DNA of 64,000 nt from Hydrogenophaga taeniospiralis CCUG 15921. Lineage in GTDB: Bacteria; Pseudomonadota; Gammaproteobacteria; Burkholderiales; Burkholderiaceae_C. The translations under genes were made by a program, and so were the position numbers. The DNA lies in NCBI RefSeq assembly GCF_001592305.1, contig NZ_BCWR01000004.1, forward strand, positions 1-64,000. The letters run 5' to 3'. Positions 45,996 to 53,648 of the stretch are shown here, piece by piece (the first letter of the stretch is position 1; each line of letters begins with the position of its first letter). The notes beneath the pieces were generated by a model. It had not been told where the DNA came from and did not search any database. It worked only from the letters and a program-made list of their open reading frames with translations.

Positions 45996-47153
45996 TCAGT
46001 CCCCGAACATCTTCTGCTTGAGCTCGCGGCGCTGCTGCGCTTCCAGCGAGAGACTGGCGGTAGGCCGTGCCATGAGGCGGCCGACGCCAATGGCTTCGCC
46101 GGTTTCTTCGCAATAGCCGTAGTCGCCCGAATCGATGCGGGCGATGGCCTGCTCGATTTTCTTGAGCAGCTTGCGCTCGCGGTCACGGGTGCGCAGTTCG
46201 AGGGCGTGCTCTTCTTCAATGGTGGCGCGGTCGGCAGGATCGGGTACCACCACGGTGTCTTCACGCAGGTGCTCGGTGGTTTCGCCCGCGTTGGCCAGCA
46301 TGTCGGCCTTGAGCTGGGACAGCTTGCGGCGGAAGTAGCTGAGCTGCAGTTCACTCATGTATTCACTGTCCGGCATGGCCTGAATATCCTGGTCGGTCAG
46401 TTGCTCGACCGGCACGGTTTTCCAGTTGTTGGCCCGCTTGGGGTCTTTCTGGATGGAGGATGGCACGGGAGGGGTCATTACGGCACGTTCGTTCATGGTG
46501 GAAAAAGTCGCCTTGGCGGCATCGGGTGCGTGGGTAGGAATCACCGCCGCCTGCGTCATCTGTTCCATCATGACCTTCTTCGCGGCCCGCTTGCCCAAAG
46601 GCCTTGGCGTGGGCTCGACGACGGGCATGGGCGTCGCGGCCTTGGCCGGGGCGGCGGGCGAACGGGTGCTGGAGGTTTTGGTGGCAGACGCCGAGGCGGT
46701 GGCCGGTGCAGTTCTGGAGGGGACTTTGGACACAGGCGCCGGGGCGGGCTTGACAGCTGCTTTGACCGCCGGCTTGGCGACAGCGGACTTCGCAACCGGT
46801 TTGGCCGGTGCCGGGGCGGCGGGTTTTGCGACAGGTTTGACAGCAGTTTTTGCCATGGTTTTGCTGACCGGCTTGACCGGTCGTGTGGCGCTGACAGCGG
46901 CGGTTTTTGCCGCGGTCCTGCTGGGCTTGCTGGATGGGCCGGCTTTCACCGGCGCCACGGATTTGGGGGCGGAGGACGTCTTCCCGGTCTTGGCCGCGGG
47001 TTTGACCACGGTCTTGGCTGGGGGCTTCGGTGCCACCTTGGCGGCTGACTTGCTGGTTGCGGGCACCCTGGAGGCGGTGGCGGACGAGCTGGCCTTGACA
47101 CCCGTTGCGGCGGGCTTGCCTTTTTTCGCTGTCCTGGTGGCCGGGGCTTTCAC
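45996..47153 (-). CDS. dksA: RNA polymerase-binding protein DksA fused to an H1-like tail, lacking zinc ligands
   Basis: With GTG 47153 as start, chosen because AGAGGAGA lies about 7 bases upstream, the protein has 385 residues against 151 in E. coli. Residues 1-175 are Lys/Ala/Pro/Ser repeats like histone H1. The DksA core runs from about 245 to the end: the coiled-coil SYFRRKLSQLKADML...PDPADRATIEEEHALELRTRDRERKLL with the conserved acidic tip, and the globular end GYCEETGEAIGVGRLMARPTASL. The four zinc positions read Cys348, Thr351, Ser369, Ala372, so zinc cannot be bound in the usual way. DksA with ppGpp retunes initiation at rRNA and amino-acid promoters. The adjacent upstream gene is a COG0523 metallochaperone. 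Confidence 0.93.
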   Translation of the reverse strand: MKAPATRTAKKGKPAATGVKASSSATASRVPATSKSAAKVAPKPPAKTVVKPAAKTGKTSSAPKSVAPVKAGPSSKPSRTAAKTAAVSATRPVKPVSKTMAKTAVKPVAKPAAPAPAKPVAKSAVAKPAVKAAVKPAPAPVSKVPSRTAPATASASATKTSSTRSPAAPAKAATPMPVVEPTPRPLGKRAAKKVMMEQMTQAAVIPTHAPDAAKATFSTMNERAVMTPPVPSSIQKDPKRANNWKTVPVEQLTDQDIQAMPDSEYMSELQLSYFRRKLSQLKADMLANAGETTEHLREDTVVVPDPADRATIEEEHALELRTRDRERKLLKKIEQAIARIDSGDYGYCEETGEAIGVGRLMARPTASLSLEAQQRRELKQKMFGD

Positions 47154-47478
47154 AACGGGTCTCCTCTCAGTACCTGACGATGCGTGGTCTAGGGGCGGGA
47201 CATCGCCGCTGGCCGGGGCCAACGGTACGCCATCTTGCGCCGGCTGTGCCGACGGATTCGTTGTTATACCCTTATTACGGTCCCGCTTCTGAGCGCCTCG
47301 ATCCGCTTTCAGCGCGGGCCGTCGGGCAATCGACTTGGGGCGCGATTGTAACGACGGTGGTTCCGCAGGAACCGTCGCCGGGTTGGATCGAAATCCCAAT
47401 CGTTGGAGAAGCGAGACAAAGAGCACGATCAGATCCTGTTCATTCGATCGTCATGCCATCACGTGCCGGCGGATCGGG
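47154..47478. other. 325-base spacer between the CobW-like gene and dksA
   Basis: The dksA frame stays open through it to a GTG at 47426, but that extension lacks a ribosome site and is not H1-like, so I treat it as untranslated. It contains a perfect 15-base palindrome GGTTCCGCAGGAACC at 47359-47373 and two -10-like hexamers on the minus strand (TACAAT 47345-47350, TATAAC 47263-47268) without clear -35 partners. The dksA promoter is probably here. Confidence 0.5.
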
Positions 47479-48534
47479 TCAGACCAGCGACTGGTCCAGC
47501 CCCTGGACCAGGATGTCGCGTGGCAGGTCCAGGCCGATGAACACCATCTTGCTTTCGCGGGCCTCACCCGCGGCCCAGGGTGGGCCGAGGTCGCTGCCCA
47601 TGAGCTGGTGCACGCCCTGGAAGATGACCTTGCGGTCGGTGCCCTGCATGTCGAGCACCCCCTTGTAACGCAGCATGCGCGGGCCATAGACCTGCACGAT
47701 GGCGCCCAGGAAGTCTTCCAGTTTGGCCGGGTCGAAGGGCCGGGTGGCGCGGTAGACGAAACTCTTCACATCGTCGTCGTGATGGTGGTGGTGACCCTGG
47801 CCTTCGTGACCGTGCTGGTGCGAGGGGTGGTTGCAGTGCTCGCCGTGCTCATGATCGTGGTGGTCGTGGTCATCCTCGACCTTGAGGAAGTCCGGGTCGA
47901 TGTCGAGCTTGGCGTTGAGGTTGAAGCCGCGCAGATCGAACACTTCGCTCAGCGCCACTTCGCCGAAATGCACCGGGCGCATGGGCGCGCGCGGGTTCAT
48001 GTGTTTCAGGCGGTGGATCAGCGCGTCGAGCTCGTCCTGGCTCACCAGGTCGGCCTTGCTGATGAAGATCTGGTCGGCAAAGCCCACCTGACGGCGCGCC
48101 TCCTGGCGGTCGTTGAGCTGGTCGGCCGCGTGTTTGGCATCCACCAGGGTCAGGATGGAATCGAGCAAATACTGCTCGGCGACCTCGTCATCCATGAAGA
48201 AGGTCTGCGCCACCGGGCCGGGGTCGGCCAGGCCGGTGGTCTCGATCACCACGCGCTCGAAATCGAGTTCGCCCTTGCGCTTTTTCTCGGCCAGATCGTG
48301 CAGCGTGGCGCGCAGGTCGTCGCGGATGGTGCAGCAGATGCAGCCGTTGCTCATCTGGATGATGTTTTCCTGCGTGTCGGCCACCAGGATTTCGTTGTCG
48401 ATGTTCTCCTCGCCGAACTCGTTCTCGATCACCGCGATCTTCTGGCCGTGCGCCTCGGTCAGCACGCGCTTGAGCAGCGTGGTTTTGCCCGAACCGAGGA
48501 AGCCGGTGAGGATGGTGGCGGGGATCAGGGACAT
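47479..48534 (-). CDS. CobW/COG0523 GTP-binding metallochaperone
   Basis: A 351-residue G3E GTPase. P-loop GFLGSGKTTLL (11-21), switch motif ENEFGE, the metal-binding Cys-Ile-Cys-Cys at 65-68, ETTGLADP as Walker B region, and SKADL as the base-recognition motif. Residues 221-255 are a histidine-rich loop (HDHHDHEHGEH and HHHHHH-type runs), so it very likely handles a transition metal, probably zinc. COG0523 members often accompany zinc-independent copies of zinc proteins; here the next gene is a DksA without zinc cysteines. I saw no clear Zur box upstream. Confidence 0.92.
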   Translation of the reverse strand: MSLIPATILTGFLGSGKTTLLKRVLTEAHGQKIAVIENEFGEENIDNEILVADTQENIIQMSNGCICCTIRDDLRATLHDLAEKKRKGELDFERVVIETTGLADPGPVAQTFFMDDEVAEQYLLDSILTLVDAKHAADQLNDRQEARRQVGFADQIFISKADLVSQDELDALIHRLKHMNPRAPMRPVHFGEVALSEVFDLRGFNLNAKLDIDPDFLKVEDDHDHHDHEHGEHCNHPSHQHGHEGQGHHHHHDDDVKSFVYRATRPFDPAKLEDFLGAIVQVYGPRMLRYKGVLDMQGTDRKVIFQGVHQLMGSDLGPPWAAGEARESKMVFIGLDLPRDILVQGLDQSLV

Positions 48535-48604
48535 GGCGGGAAAGACTCCGGCAACGGGGTGGCGGGGAACGAAACAGCGGGGGAGTGTATGCGACCCACG
48601 CGTT

Positions 48605-49789
48605 CTACGCCTTTTTCATCACCACCAGGCCCTTGAGGTATTCGCCTTCGGGGAAGTTGATGGTCATCGGGTGGTCGCAGGCGCCGCCCAGGCGCTGCAG
48701 GATCGCGCCGTCCACGCCGGCGTCCAGCCCAGCCGACGCCACGATCTTGTGGAACAGCTCCACCCCGATGCCACCCGAACAGGAGAAGGTGAACAGCACG
48801 CCACCGGGCGTGAGCAGCTTGAAGGCCTGGCGGTTGAGATCCTTGTAGGCACGGGCGGCGCGCTCGGCGTGGGCCGCTGTGGGTGCGAACTTGGGCGGAT
48901 CGAGCACGATGGCATCGAAGCTGCGCCCCTCGGCCACGAACTGGCGCAGCGCGGTGTTGACGTCGGCGTCCATGAAGGTCGCCCGTGCCGGGTCCAGCCC
49001 GTTGAGCAGCAGGTTCGCGCGCGCCTGCTCCAGCGCCGGGCCGGACGAATCGATGCTGGTCACGTGCCCTGCCCCGCCGGCCAGCGCGGCCACGCTGAAG
49101 CCGCCGGTGTAGCTGAAGCAGTTGAGCACGTGGGCAAAACACAGGCGCTTGGTGTATTCATGACAGACGCGCCGGCTGTCGCGCTGGTCCAGGTAATAGC
49201 CGGTCTTGTGACCGTGCGCGATGTCCAGCCCCAGGCGCCAGCCGTGTTCCTGCAGCTCCAGGGATGTCTCGCCGCTGCCGCGCAGCCAGCCGGTGGCATC
49301 GGGCAGGCCTTCGAGCTTGCGGCTGCTGGTGTCGGAGCGCTCGTACAGGCGCGGGCAACCGGTGAGTTCGATCAGGGCGTCGGCGATCGGGGCCTTCCAG
49401 CGCTCCACGCCGCAGGCGGTGAACTGGGCCACCAGCGTGTCGCCGTAGCGGTCCACGATCAGGCCCGGCAGACCATCGGACTCGCCGTGCACCAGGCGCA
49501 CGCCGTTGCTTTCGATGCCCAGGCGCTCGCGCAGGGCGATGGCACGCGCCAGCGTGTCGCGGAAAAAAGCGGCGTCGATGCGCTGCGCCTCGTCAAAGCT
49601 CCAGGCCCGCACGCGGATGCGCGAGGCCGGGGAGAACGCACCCCAAGCCAGGAACTGGCCTTCGGCGCTTTCCACGCGCACGGTTTCGCCCGCGTCCCCG
49701 CCGCCTTTGGCGACGGCGCCGTCAAACACCCAGGGATGGCGGCGCAGCAGCGAACGCTCTTTACCGGCTCTCAGTCGAATAATTTTCAT
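48605..49789 (-). CDS. rlmI: 23S rRNA (cytosine-C5) methyltransferase, RlmI-like
   Basis: A 394-residue class I SAM methyltransferase with an N-terminal PUA domain (MKIIRLRAGKERSLLRRHPWVFDGAV), a central RNA-binding part, the SAM motif VLNCFSYTGGFSVAALAGGA, IVLDPPKFAP as motif IV and LLTPGGVLFTFSCSGGI with a Cys. Start at ATG 49789; the frame upstream runs into the repeat. E. coli RlmI modifies C1962 of 23S rRNA. It has its own spacer on each side. Confidence 0.88.
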   Translation of the reverse strand: MKIIRLRAGKERSLLRRHPWVFDGAVAKGGGDAGETVRVESAEGQFLAWGAFSPASRIRVRAWSFDEAQRIDAAFFRDTLARAIALRERLGIESNGVRLVHGESDGLPGLIVDRYGDTLVAQFTACGVERWKAPIADALIELTGCPRLYERSDTSSRKLEGLPDATGWLRGSGETSLELQEHGWRLGLDIAHGHKTGYYLDQRDSRRVCHEYTKRLCFAHVLNCFSYTGGFSVAALAGGAGHVTSIDSSGPALEQARANLLLNGLDPARATFMDADVNTALRQFVAEGRSFDAIVLDPPKFAPTAAHAERAARAYKDLNRQAFKLLTPGGVLFTFSCSGGIGVELFHKIVASAGLDAGVDGAILQRLGGACDHPMTINFPEGEYLKGLVVMKKA

Positions 49790-49797
49790 GAGGACTA

Positions 49798-50041
49798 TTG
49801 TCCCCCCCGCGCCGCAGGAGGCCCCTCCCCCCGCGCCGCCTGCGGCGTCACCCCCCCGGAGGGGGGCGATGCGAGTGGCCCGGCGAAGCCGGTTCCACCG
49901 CATCCTCGATCGAAGTCACTTCGCGCGGGAGAGGCTGCGGTCGAACAAGGGGCAGTTGGTTCCAGGGCACCGCCGGGCCGGCTTTGCCGGACGGCCAGTG
50001 CCGCCCCCTTGAGGGGGTGACGCCGCAGGCGGCGCGGGGGT
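49798..50041. repeat. Composite dispersed repeat upstream of rlmI
   Basis: GCGCCGCCTGCGGCGTCACC at one end and TGACGCCGCAGGCGGCGCG at the other make terminal inverted copies. In between lie the block 49876-49964 shared with 22026-22114 and the block GGGCACCGCCGGGCCGGCTT shared with 43897-44035. It fills the 260-base gap between rlmI and the DsrE-like gene. Confidence 0.75.
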
Positions 50042-50049
50042 GCTCCTGT

Positions 50050-50487
50050 TCAAGGTCGCAGGTAAACAAACCCTTCGCGGGCCTGCAGCCGGGCCACCTC
50101 GGCCACGCCCGACGGAACGATCTTGGCTTCCATCGCCACCCGGGCCGGGTCGATCTTGCGCGAGACCAGGGTGTTGTTGCAGACGCGGAATTCCACGCCC
50201 TTGGCCGCCAGTTCACCGATGGCGCCTGCGAAGGGCTGTTCCATCTGGTTGGTGGCGCCGTCCAGCAGGAAGTCGATGCCCAGGCCATGGGTCACGACCA
50301 CGATCTTGGTCTTGGGGTCGGCCGCCAGGTGGTTGCGGATGTTGTTGATGGCGCGCGAAGCCTGGGGAATGCCTTCGCTCATGTGATAGACGACCTTGAT
50401 CGCGTCGTCGGCCGCCTGCGCCGACAACGAGGTGGCCACGAGCCCCGCGAGCAGCAGCGACTTGAGGGCAATGAGGAACTTGAACAT
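50050..50487 (-). CDS. Periplasmic DsrE/DsrF-like protein
   Basis: A 145-residue protein with a signal peptide (MFKFLIALKSLLLAGLVATSLSAQA, cleavage near residue 25) and a DsrE-like fold: KVVYHMSEG, INNIRNHLAADPKTKIVVVTHGLGIDFLL and GVEFRVCNNTL, which places one Cys where DsrE proteins carry the active cysteine. Such COG1416 proteins may bind or transfer sulfur compounds; the actual role is unknown. AGGAGA precedes the ATG and a perfect palindrome lies a little further upstream. Confidence 0.8.
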   Translation of the reverse strand: MFKFLIALKSLLLAGLVATSLSAQAADDAIKVVYHMSEGIPQASRAINNIRNHLAADPKTKIVVVTHGLGIDFLLDGATNQMEQPFAGAIGELAAKGVEFRVCNNTLVSRKIDPARVAMEAKIVPSGVAEVARLQAREGFVYLRP

Positions 50488-50507
50488 GGGGGTCTCCTGA
50501 TATTAAG

Positions 50508-50519
50508 AAGCAATTGCTT
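50508..50519. promoter_or_regulatory. Perfect 12-base palindrome in the DsrE-like gene upstream region
   Basis: AAGCAATTGCTT at 50508-50519 lies about 20 bases upstream of the ATG and just upstream of the ribosome site. Its symmetry is that of an operator for a dimeric repressor of MarR or ArsR type, but no such regulator gene is near. Confidence 0.4.
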
Positions 50520-50614
50520 ATGAAACGATTGTCGGGGCTGGGCCGGCAAATCCTACAGGGATAACCCGCCCCTGCTCTCACGCCCGGGCATCCGGACCCC
50601 GCGCCCCGGACCGG

Positions 50615-51661
50615 TCAGCGCCCGGGCTTGCGCGCCGGCACCACCCCCGCCGCCGGTGGGCGGGCCGGGCCATCGCCGCCCGCGTCCCTGGCACGGGCCT
50701 GCGCCCGCGGGTGGGCCGCGTCGTACACCTGTGCCAGATGCTGGAAATCGAGCCGGGTATAGACCTGCGTGGTGCTGATGCTGGCGTGGCCCAGCAACTC
50801 CTGCACCGCGCGCAGGTCGCCACTGGACTGCAGCACGTGGCTGGCGAACGAGTGGCGCAGCATGTGCGGGTGCACCGGTGTGGCCAGGCCGGCCAGCAGC
50901 GAGCGGCGTTTGAGCCGAACGCGGATGTGCTGCGGCGTGAGGCGCTGGCCACCGGCCCCGACGAACAGGGCTGCGGAGGCCTGTGGCTTGTGGCCCACCC
51001 AGGCGGTGCGCAGTTCCAGCCACCGGGCCAAGGCCGCCAGCGCCGCGCGGCCCACCGGCACACTGCGCCGCTTGGACCCTTTGCCAAGCACATGGGCCTC
51101 GCCGGCCGGCGCGTCGATCCAGCCGCGTGCGCTGGCGCTGGCCGCCACGTCCAGCCCCACCAGCTCGCCGATGCGCAGACCACAGCCGTAAAGCAGCTCG
51201 GTGATGCAGGCGTCGCGCGCCTCCAGCGCCGGGTCGTCGGCTTCTTCCACGTGCGAAGCGAGTTGCACCGATTCGTCCACGCCCAGCGCCTTGGGCAGCG
51301 GCTTGCCCGCCTTGGGCGCGCGCACGTCCTGCACCGGGTTGTGTTCCACCAGGCCTTGGCGGCCCAGCCACACGTAGAAACCGCGCCAGCCCGACAGGAT
51401 CAGGGCGATGCCGCGTGCGCTGCGCCCGCCGCTGTGCATCTGCGCGACCCAGCGGCGGATGTGGGCGTTCTGCACCTGGCGCAACGCCACCCCGGCCGAA
51501 CCCGCCTGCCCGACGAGCTTGTCCAGGTCGGCGGTGTAGAGCACCACGGTGCGCTCGGCCAGGCGCTTTTCGACCCGTACGTGCGCCAGATAGGCCTGCA
51601 CCAGCGCGGCATCGTCGGCCTGCCCGAGGGCCACGTCCGTGGGCAACAGCGGGCCGTTCAT
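50615..51661 (-). CDS. xerC: Tyrosine recombinase XerC
   Basis: A 348-residue site-specific recombinase resolving chromosome dimers at dif with XerD. The N-terminal SAM-like core-binding domain spans about 15-110. Catalytic residues: Arg in YGCGLRIGELVGL, Lys in GKGSKRRSVPVG, His-x-x-Arg in HPHMLRHSFASH, His in ELLGHASISTTQ and the nucleophile Tyr in TQVYTRLDF. The Arg/Pro-rich tail after it is longer than in E. coli (298). Its position after DUF484 and dapF is the usual xerC neighbourhood. Confidence 0.95.
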   Translation of the reverse strand: MNGPLLPTDVALGQADDAALVQAYLAHVRVEKRLAERTVVLYTADLDKLVGQAGSAGVALRQVQNAHIRRWVAQMHSGGRSARGIALILSGWRGFYVWLGRQGLVEHNPVQDVRAPKAGKPLPKALGVDESVQLASHVEEADDPALEARDACITELLYGCGLRIGELVGLDVAASASARGWIDAPAGEAHVLGKGSKRRSVPVGRAALAALARWLELRTAWVGHKPQASAALFVGAGGQRLTPQHIRVRLKRRSLLAGLATPVHPHMLRHSFASHVLQSSGDLRAVQELLGHASISTTQVYTRLDFQHLAQVYDAAHPRAQARARDAGGDGPARPPAAGVVPARKPGR

Positions 51662-51673
51662 GCGGTGCTCGGG

Positions 51674-51842
51674 TCTCAGAGGCTGAGAGTTTTTCGGGCG
51701 TGTCCGAGCAACGCGTCAAAACGTGCCCAATCAAGGCGCAAAGCACAGCCATAGCTCGGGCTATGGCGCGCATTTGCAACGCGGAGTGGGTGCGTTTTGG
51801 CGTGGTGAGCGGGCATGATCGAAAGACTCTCAGTCTCTCAGA
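51674..51842. mobile_element. 169-bp imperfect palindrome between xerC and the DUF484 gene
   Basis: Outer arms start TCTCAGAGGCTGAGAGTTTT and match the complement of the other end (to 51842) with few mismatches. Inner pairs include CAAAACG/CGTTTTG, and the centre is CCATAGC-TCGG-GCTATGG. It has no ORF. It shares the sub-motifs CAAGGCGCAAA (51732-51742) and TTTGCAACGC (51773-51782) with the element at 59477-59639. Its right arm includes the DUF484 stop codon. Classed as MITE-like by structure only. Confidence 0.65.
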
Positions 51843-52524
51843 ACTCGGGGCGCAGCCGCGAGAGCGCGGCGCTGGTGAGCTCACCGATGCGCTCCAGGAA
51901 GCTGGTGCCCATGTCGGCCGCGAAACGCTGTTCGTCGTTCGAGGCCAGCACCAGCAGCCCAAAGGCCTGGGGCTCGGCCACGCTGCGCAGGGGAATCAGC
52001 GCCAGCGAGGCCACGGCCTTGGGGTCGTCCAGCCACTGCGCGGCCTCCAGCCCGGGATTGCCCCCGCAGTAGGGCAGCGTGAGCGAGGCGGCAAACGCCA
52101 TCACATCCTCGCTGGCGCCCTGGGCGTAGGGCTCGCCGGCAAACTCGGGCGACACCCCCCAGACCTTGACGGCCACCTGCGGCACCTGGAACTGCGAGGC
52201 GATCTCGCGCACCACGACCCAGGGCAGCTCGCGCGGGTCGCGCGTGAGCAGCAGTTCGGTGGTCCAGCGTTGCAGCTTATCGGCAATGGCCGAGTTTTCA
52301 TTGCCGTGGCGGATCATCTCGACCGCCTTCTGCTCCAGGCCCTTGATCTTGTCGCGCAGCAACTCGGCCTGGCGCTCCTGCAGGCTCACCGCGCGGCTGC
52401 CGTGCGGGCTGGTCAGTTGCACCGTGCCCAGCAGGCTGGCGTGGCGCACGAAGAAGTCGGGGGTGTTGGCCAGGTAGTTGGCGATGTCGTCTTCAGTGAT
52501 CGGAGGAATGGTGTTCGGGGTCAT
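51838..52524 (-). CDS. DUF484 family protein
   Basis: A 228-residue GAF-like cytoplasmic protein, start ATG 52524 (MTPNTIPPITEDDIANYLANTPDFF). The N-terminal helix, a coiled coil with LQERQAELLRDKIKGLEQKAVEMIRHGNEN, then the GAF-like part with LPYCGG and ALIPLRSVAEPQAFGLLVLASNDEQRF. Members sit between dapF and xerC in very many proteobacteria, and a link to recombination or cell-wall control is guessed but not shown. Confidence 0.88.
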   Translation of the reverse strand: MTPNTIPPITEDDIANYLANTPDFFVRHASLLGTVQLTSPHGSRAVSLQERQAELLRDKIKGLEQKAVEMIRHGNENSAIADKLQRWTTELLLTRDPRELPWVVVREIASQFQVPQVAVKVWGVSPEFAGEPYAQGASEDVMAFAASLTLPYCGGNPGLEAAQWLDDPKAVASLALIPLRSVAEPQAFGLLVLASNDEQRFAADMGTSFLERIGELTSAALSRLRPEF

Positions 52525-52568
52525 GGTCGGGCGGAAAAGGAGGCAGGCCAGGCGCGAAAAGCGCGCGA

Positions 52569-53444
52569 TCAGTCGAGGTCGGGCACGTCGATCTCGCCCT
52601 CGAACACGGTGGTGGCCGGGCCGGTCATGAAAACCGGGGCGTCGTGGGCCGGCGTGTCGACCCATTCGATGGTGAGCACGCCGCCGTGCGTGTGCACGTC
52701 GACCTTCGCATCCAGCAGGCCCAGGCGGATGCCGGTCACCACGGCGGCGCAGGCGCCGGTGCCGCAGGCCAGCGTCTCGCCGGCGCCGCGCTCGTACACG
52801 CGCAGGCGCACCTGGCCGCGGTTGACGATCTGCAGAAAGCCGGCGTTGACGCGCGCGGGGAAGCGCGGGTGCCATTCAATCTGCGGGCCTTGGACCAGGA
52901 CCGGGGCGGTGTCCACGTTGTCCACCAGCTGCACGGCGTGCGGGTTGCCCATGGACAGCACACAGACCAGCGCCTCATCGCCGTCCGGCAAGGCCAGCGG
53001 CCAGCGCTCGACATTGCCCATCGTCGTTGAGACCAGGCCGCTCGCGTCGAACGGCACGCGCTCCAGCGCGAACACGGGCGCACCCATGTCCACGGTGACG
53101 CGGCCGTCGTGATTCAGCGCCAGGCTGATCTCGCCCTGCTTCACCTTCACGCGCACCGGGTTGAGGGTGGTCAGCCCCTTGTCGTGCACGTAGCGCACGA
53201 AGCAGCGTGCGCCGTTGCCGCAGTGCTCGACCTCGCCGCCGTCGGCGTTGTGGATCAGGTATTCAAAGTCCAGCCCGGGCCCGGGCGAGGGCCGCACGCT
53301 CAGGATCTGGTCGGCACCGACGCCGAAGTGGCGGTCGGCCAGCCAGCGGTACTGCGCATGGCTGAGCCCCAGGGGGCCGCGTGTCTCGTCGAGCACGACG
53401 AAATCGTTGCCCGCGCCCTGCATTTTGGTGAAGCGGATGTGCAT
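52569..53444 (-). CDS. dapF: Diaminopimelate epimerase
   Basis: 291 residues; converts L,L- to meso-DAP for lysine and peptidoglycan. The start is ATG 53444 ([20 protein letters not shown]). The two catalytic cysteines are in [12 protein letters not shown] and [11 protein letters not shown]. Supplies the substrate of MurE. Diverges from the ABC transporter operon across 204 bases. Confidence 0.97.
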   Translation of the reverse strand: MHIRFTKMQGAGNDFVVLDETRGPLGLSHAQYRWLADRHFGVGADQILSVRPSPGPGLDFEYLIHNADGGEVEHCGNGARCFVRYVHDKGLTTLNPVRVKVKQGEISLALNHDGRVTVDMGAPVFALERVPFDASGLVSTTMGNVERWPLALPDGDEALVCVLSMGNPHAVQLVDNVDTAPVLVQGPQIEWHPRFPARVNAGFLQIVNRGQVRLRVYERGAGETLACGTGACAAVVTGIRLGLLDAKVDVHTHGGVLTIEWVDTPAHDAPVFMTGPATTVFEGEIDVPDLD

Positions 53445-53583
53445 GGGCGGAATTATCCGCCCATCAAGCCGCCCGGCGGCGCGTGGGCCGCGCACCGTGG
53501 CGCGCCTCACGGCGGTGCGCGCGCACCGGCGCGGCCCATAGACGGCTCCGCGACACCGCTTTGCGCACAAGAAGCGTGCCATT

Positions 53584-53614
53584 TTGTACACAATCTTGTG
53601 CGCATTGCGTACAA
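53584..53614. promoter_or_regulatory. Putative GntR operator(s) of the ABC importer operon
   Basis: TTGTACACAA (53584-53593) is a TTGT-N2-ACAA palindrome, and the 19-base TTGTGCGCATTGCGTACAA (53596-53614) is a near-perfect palindrome with the same half sites TTGT/ACAA. A GCGCACAA half site lies at about 53563-53570. FadR/FCD-type GntR proteins bind such elements, and the GntR gene is in the same operon (58051-58740). The sites lie 35-65 bases before the first ATG. Confidence 0.6.
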
Positions 53615-53648
53615 AAAGCCTGGCACGCCTCGTGCATCACGGTGCGGC

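Noticed and set aside
47154..47426. Longer dksA start at GTG 47426 (adds 91 residues)
   Set aside because: No ribosome site there, whereas AGAGGAGA precedes GTG 47153, and the extra residues do not resemble the H1-like tail.
47335..48636. Plus-strand ORF with a very hydrophobic Val/Leu run (looks like a membrane protein)
   Set aside because: It mirrors the His/Asp-rich loop of the CobW-like protein on the minus strand, where P-loop and CxCC motifs are clear.
53109..53648. Upstream extension of the ABC ATPase frame
   Set aside because: It runs antisense through dapF and across the putative GntR operator; the ATPase fold begins just after ATG 53649.
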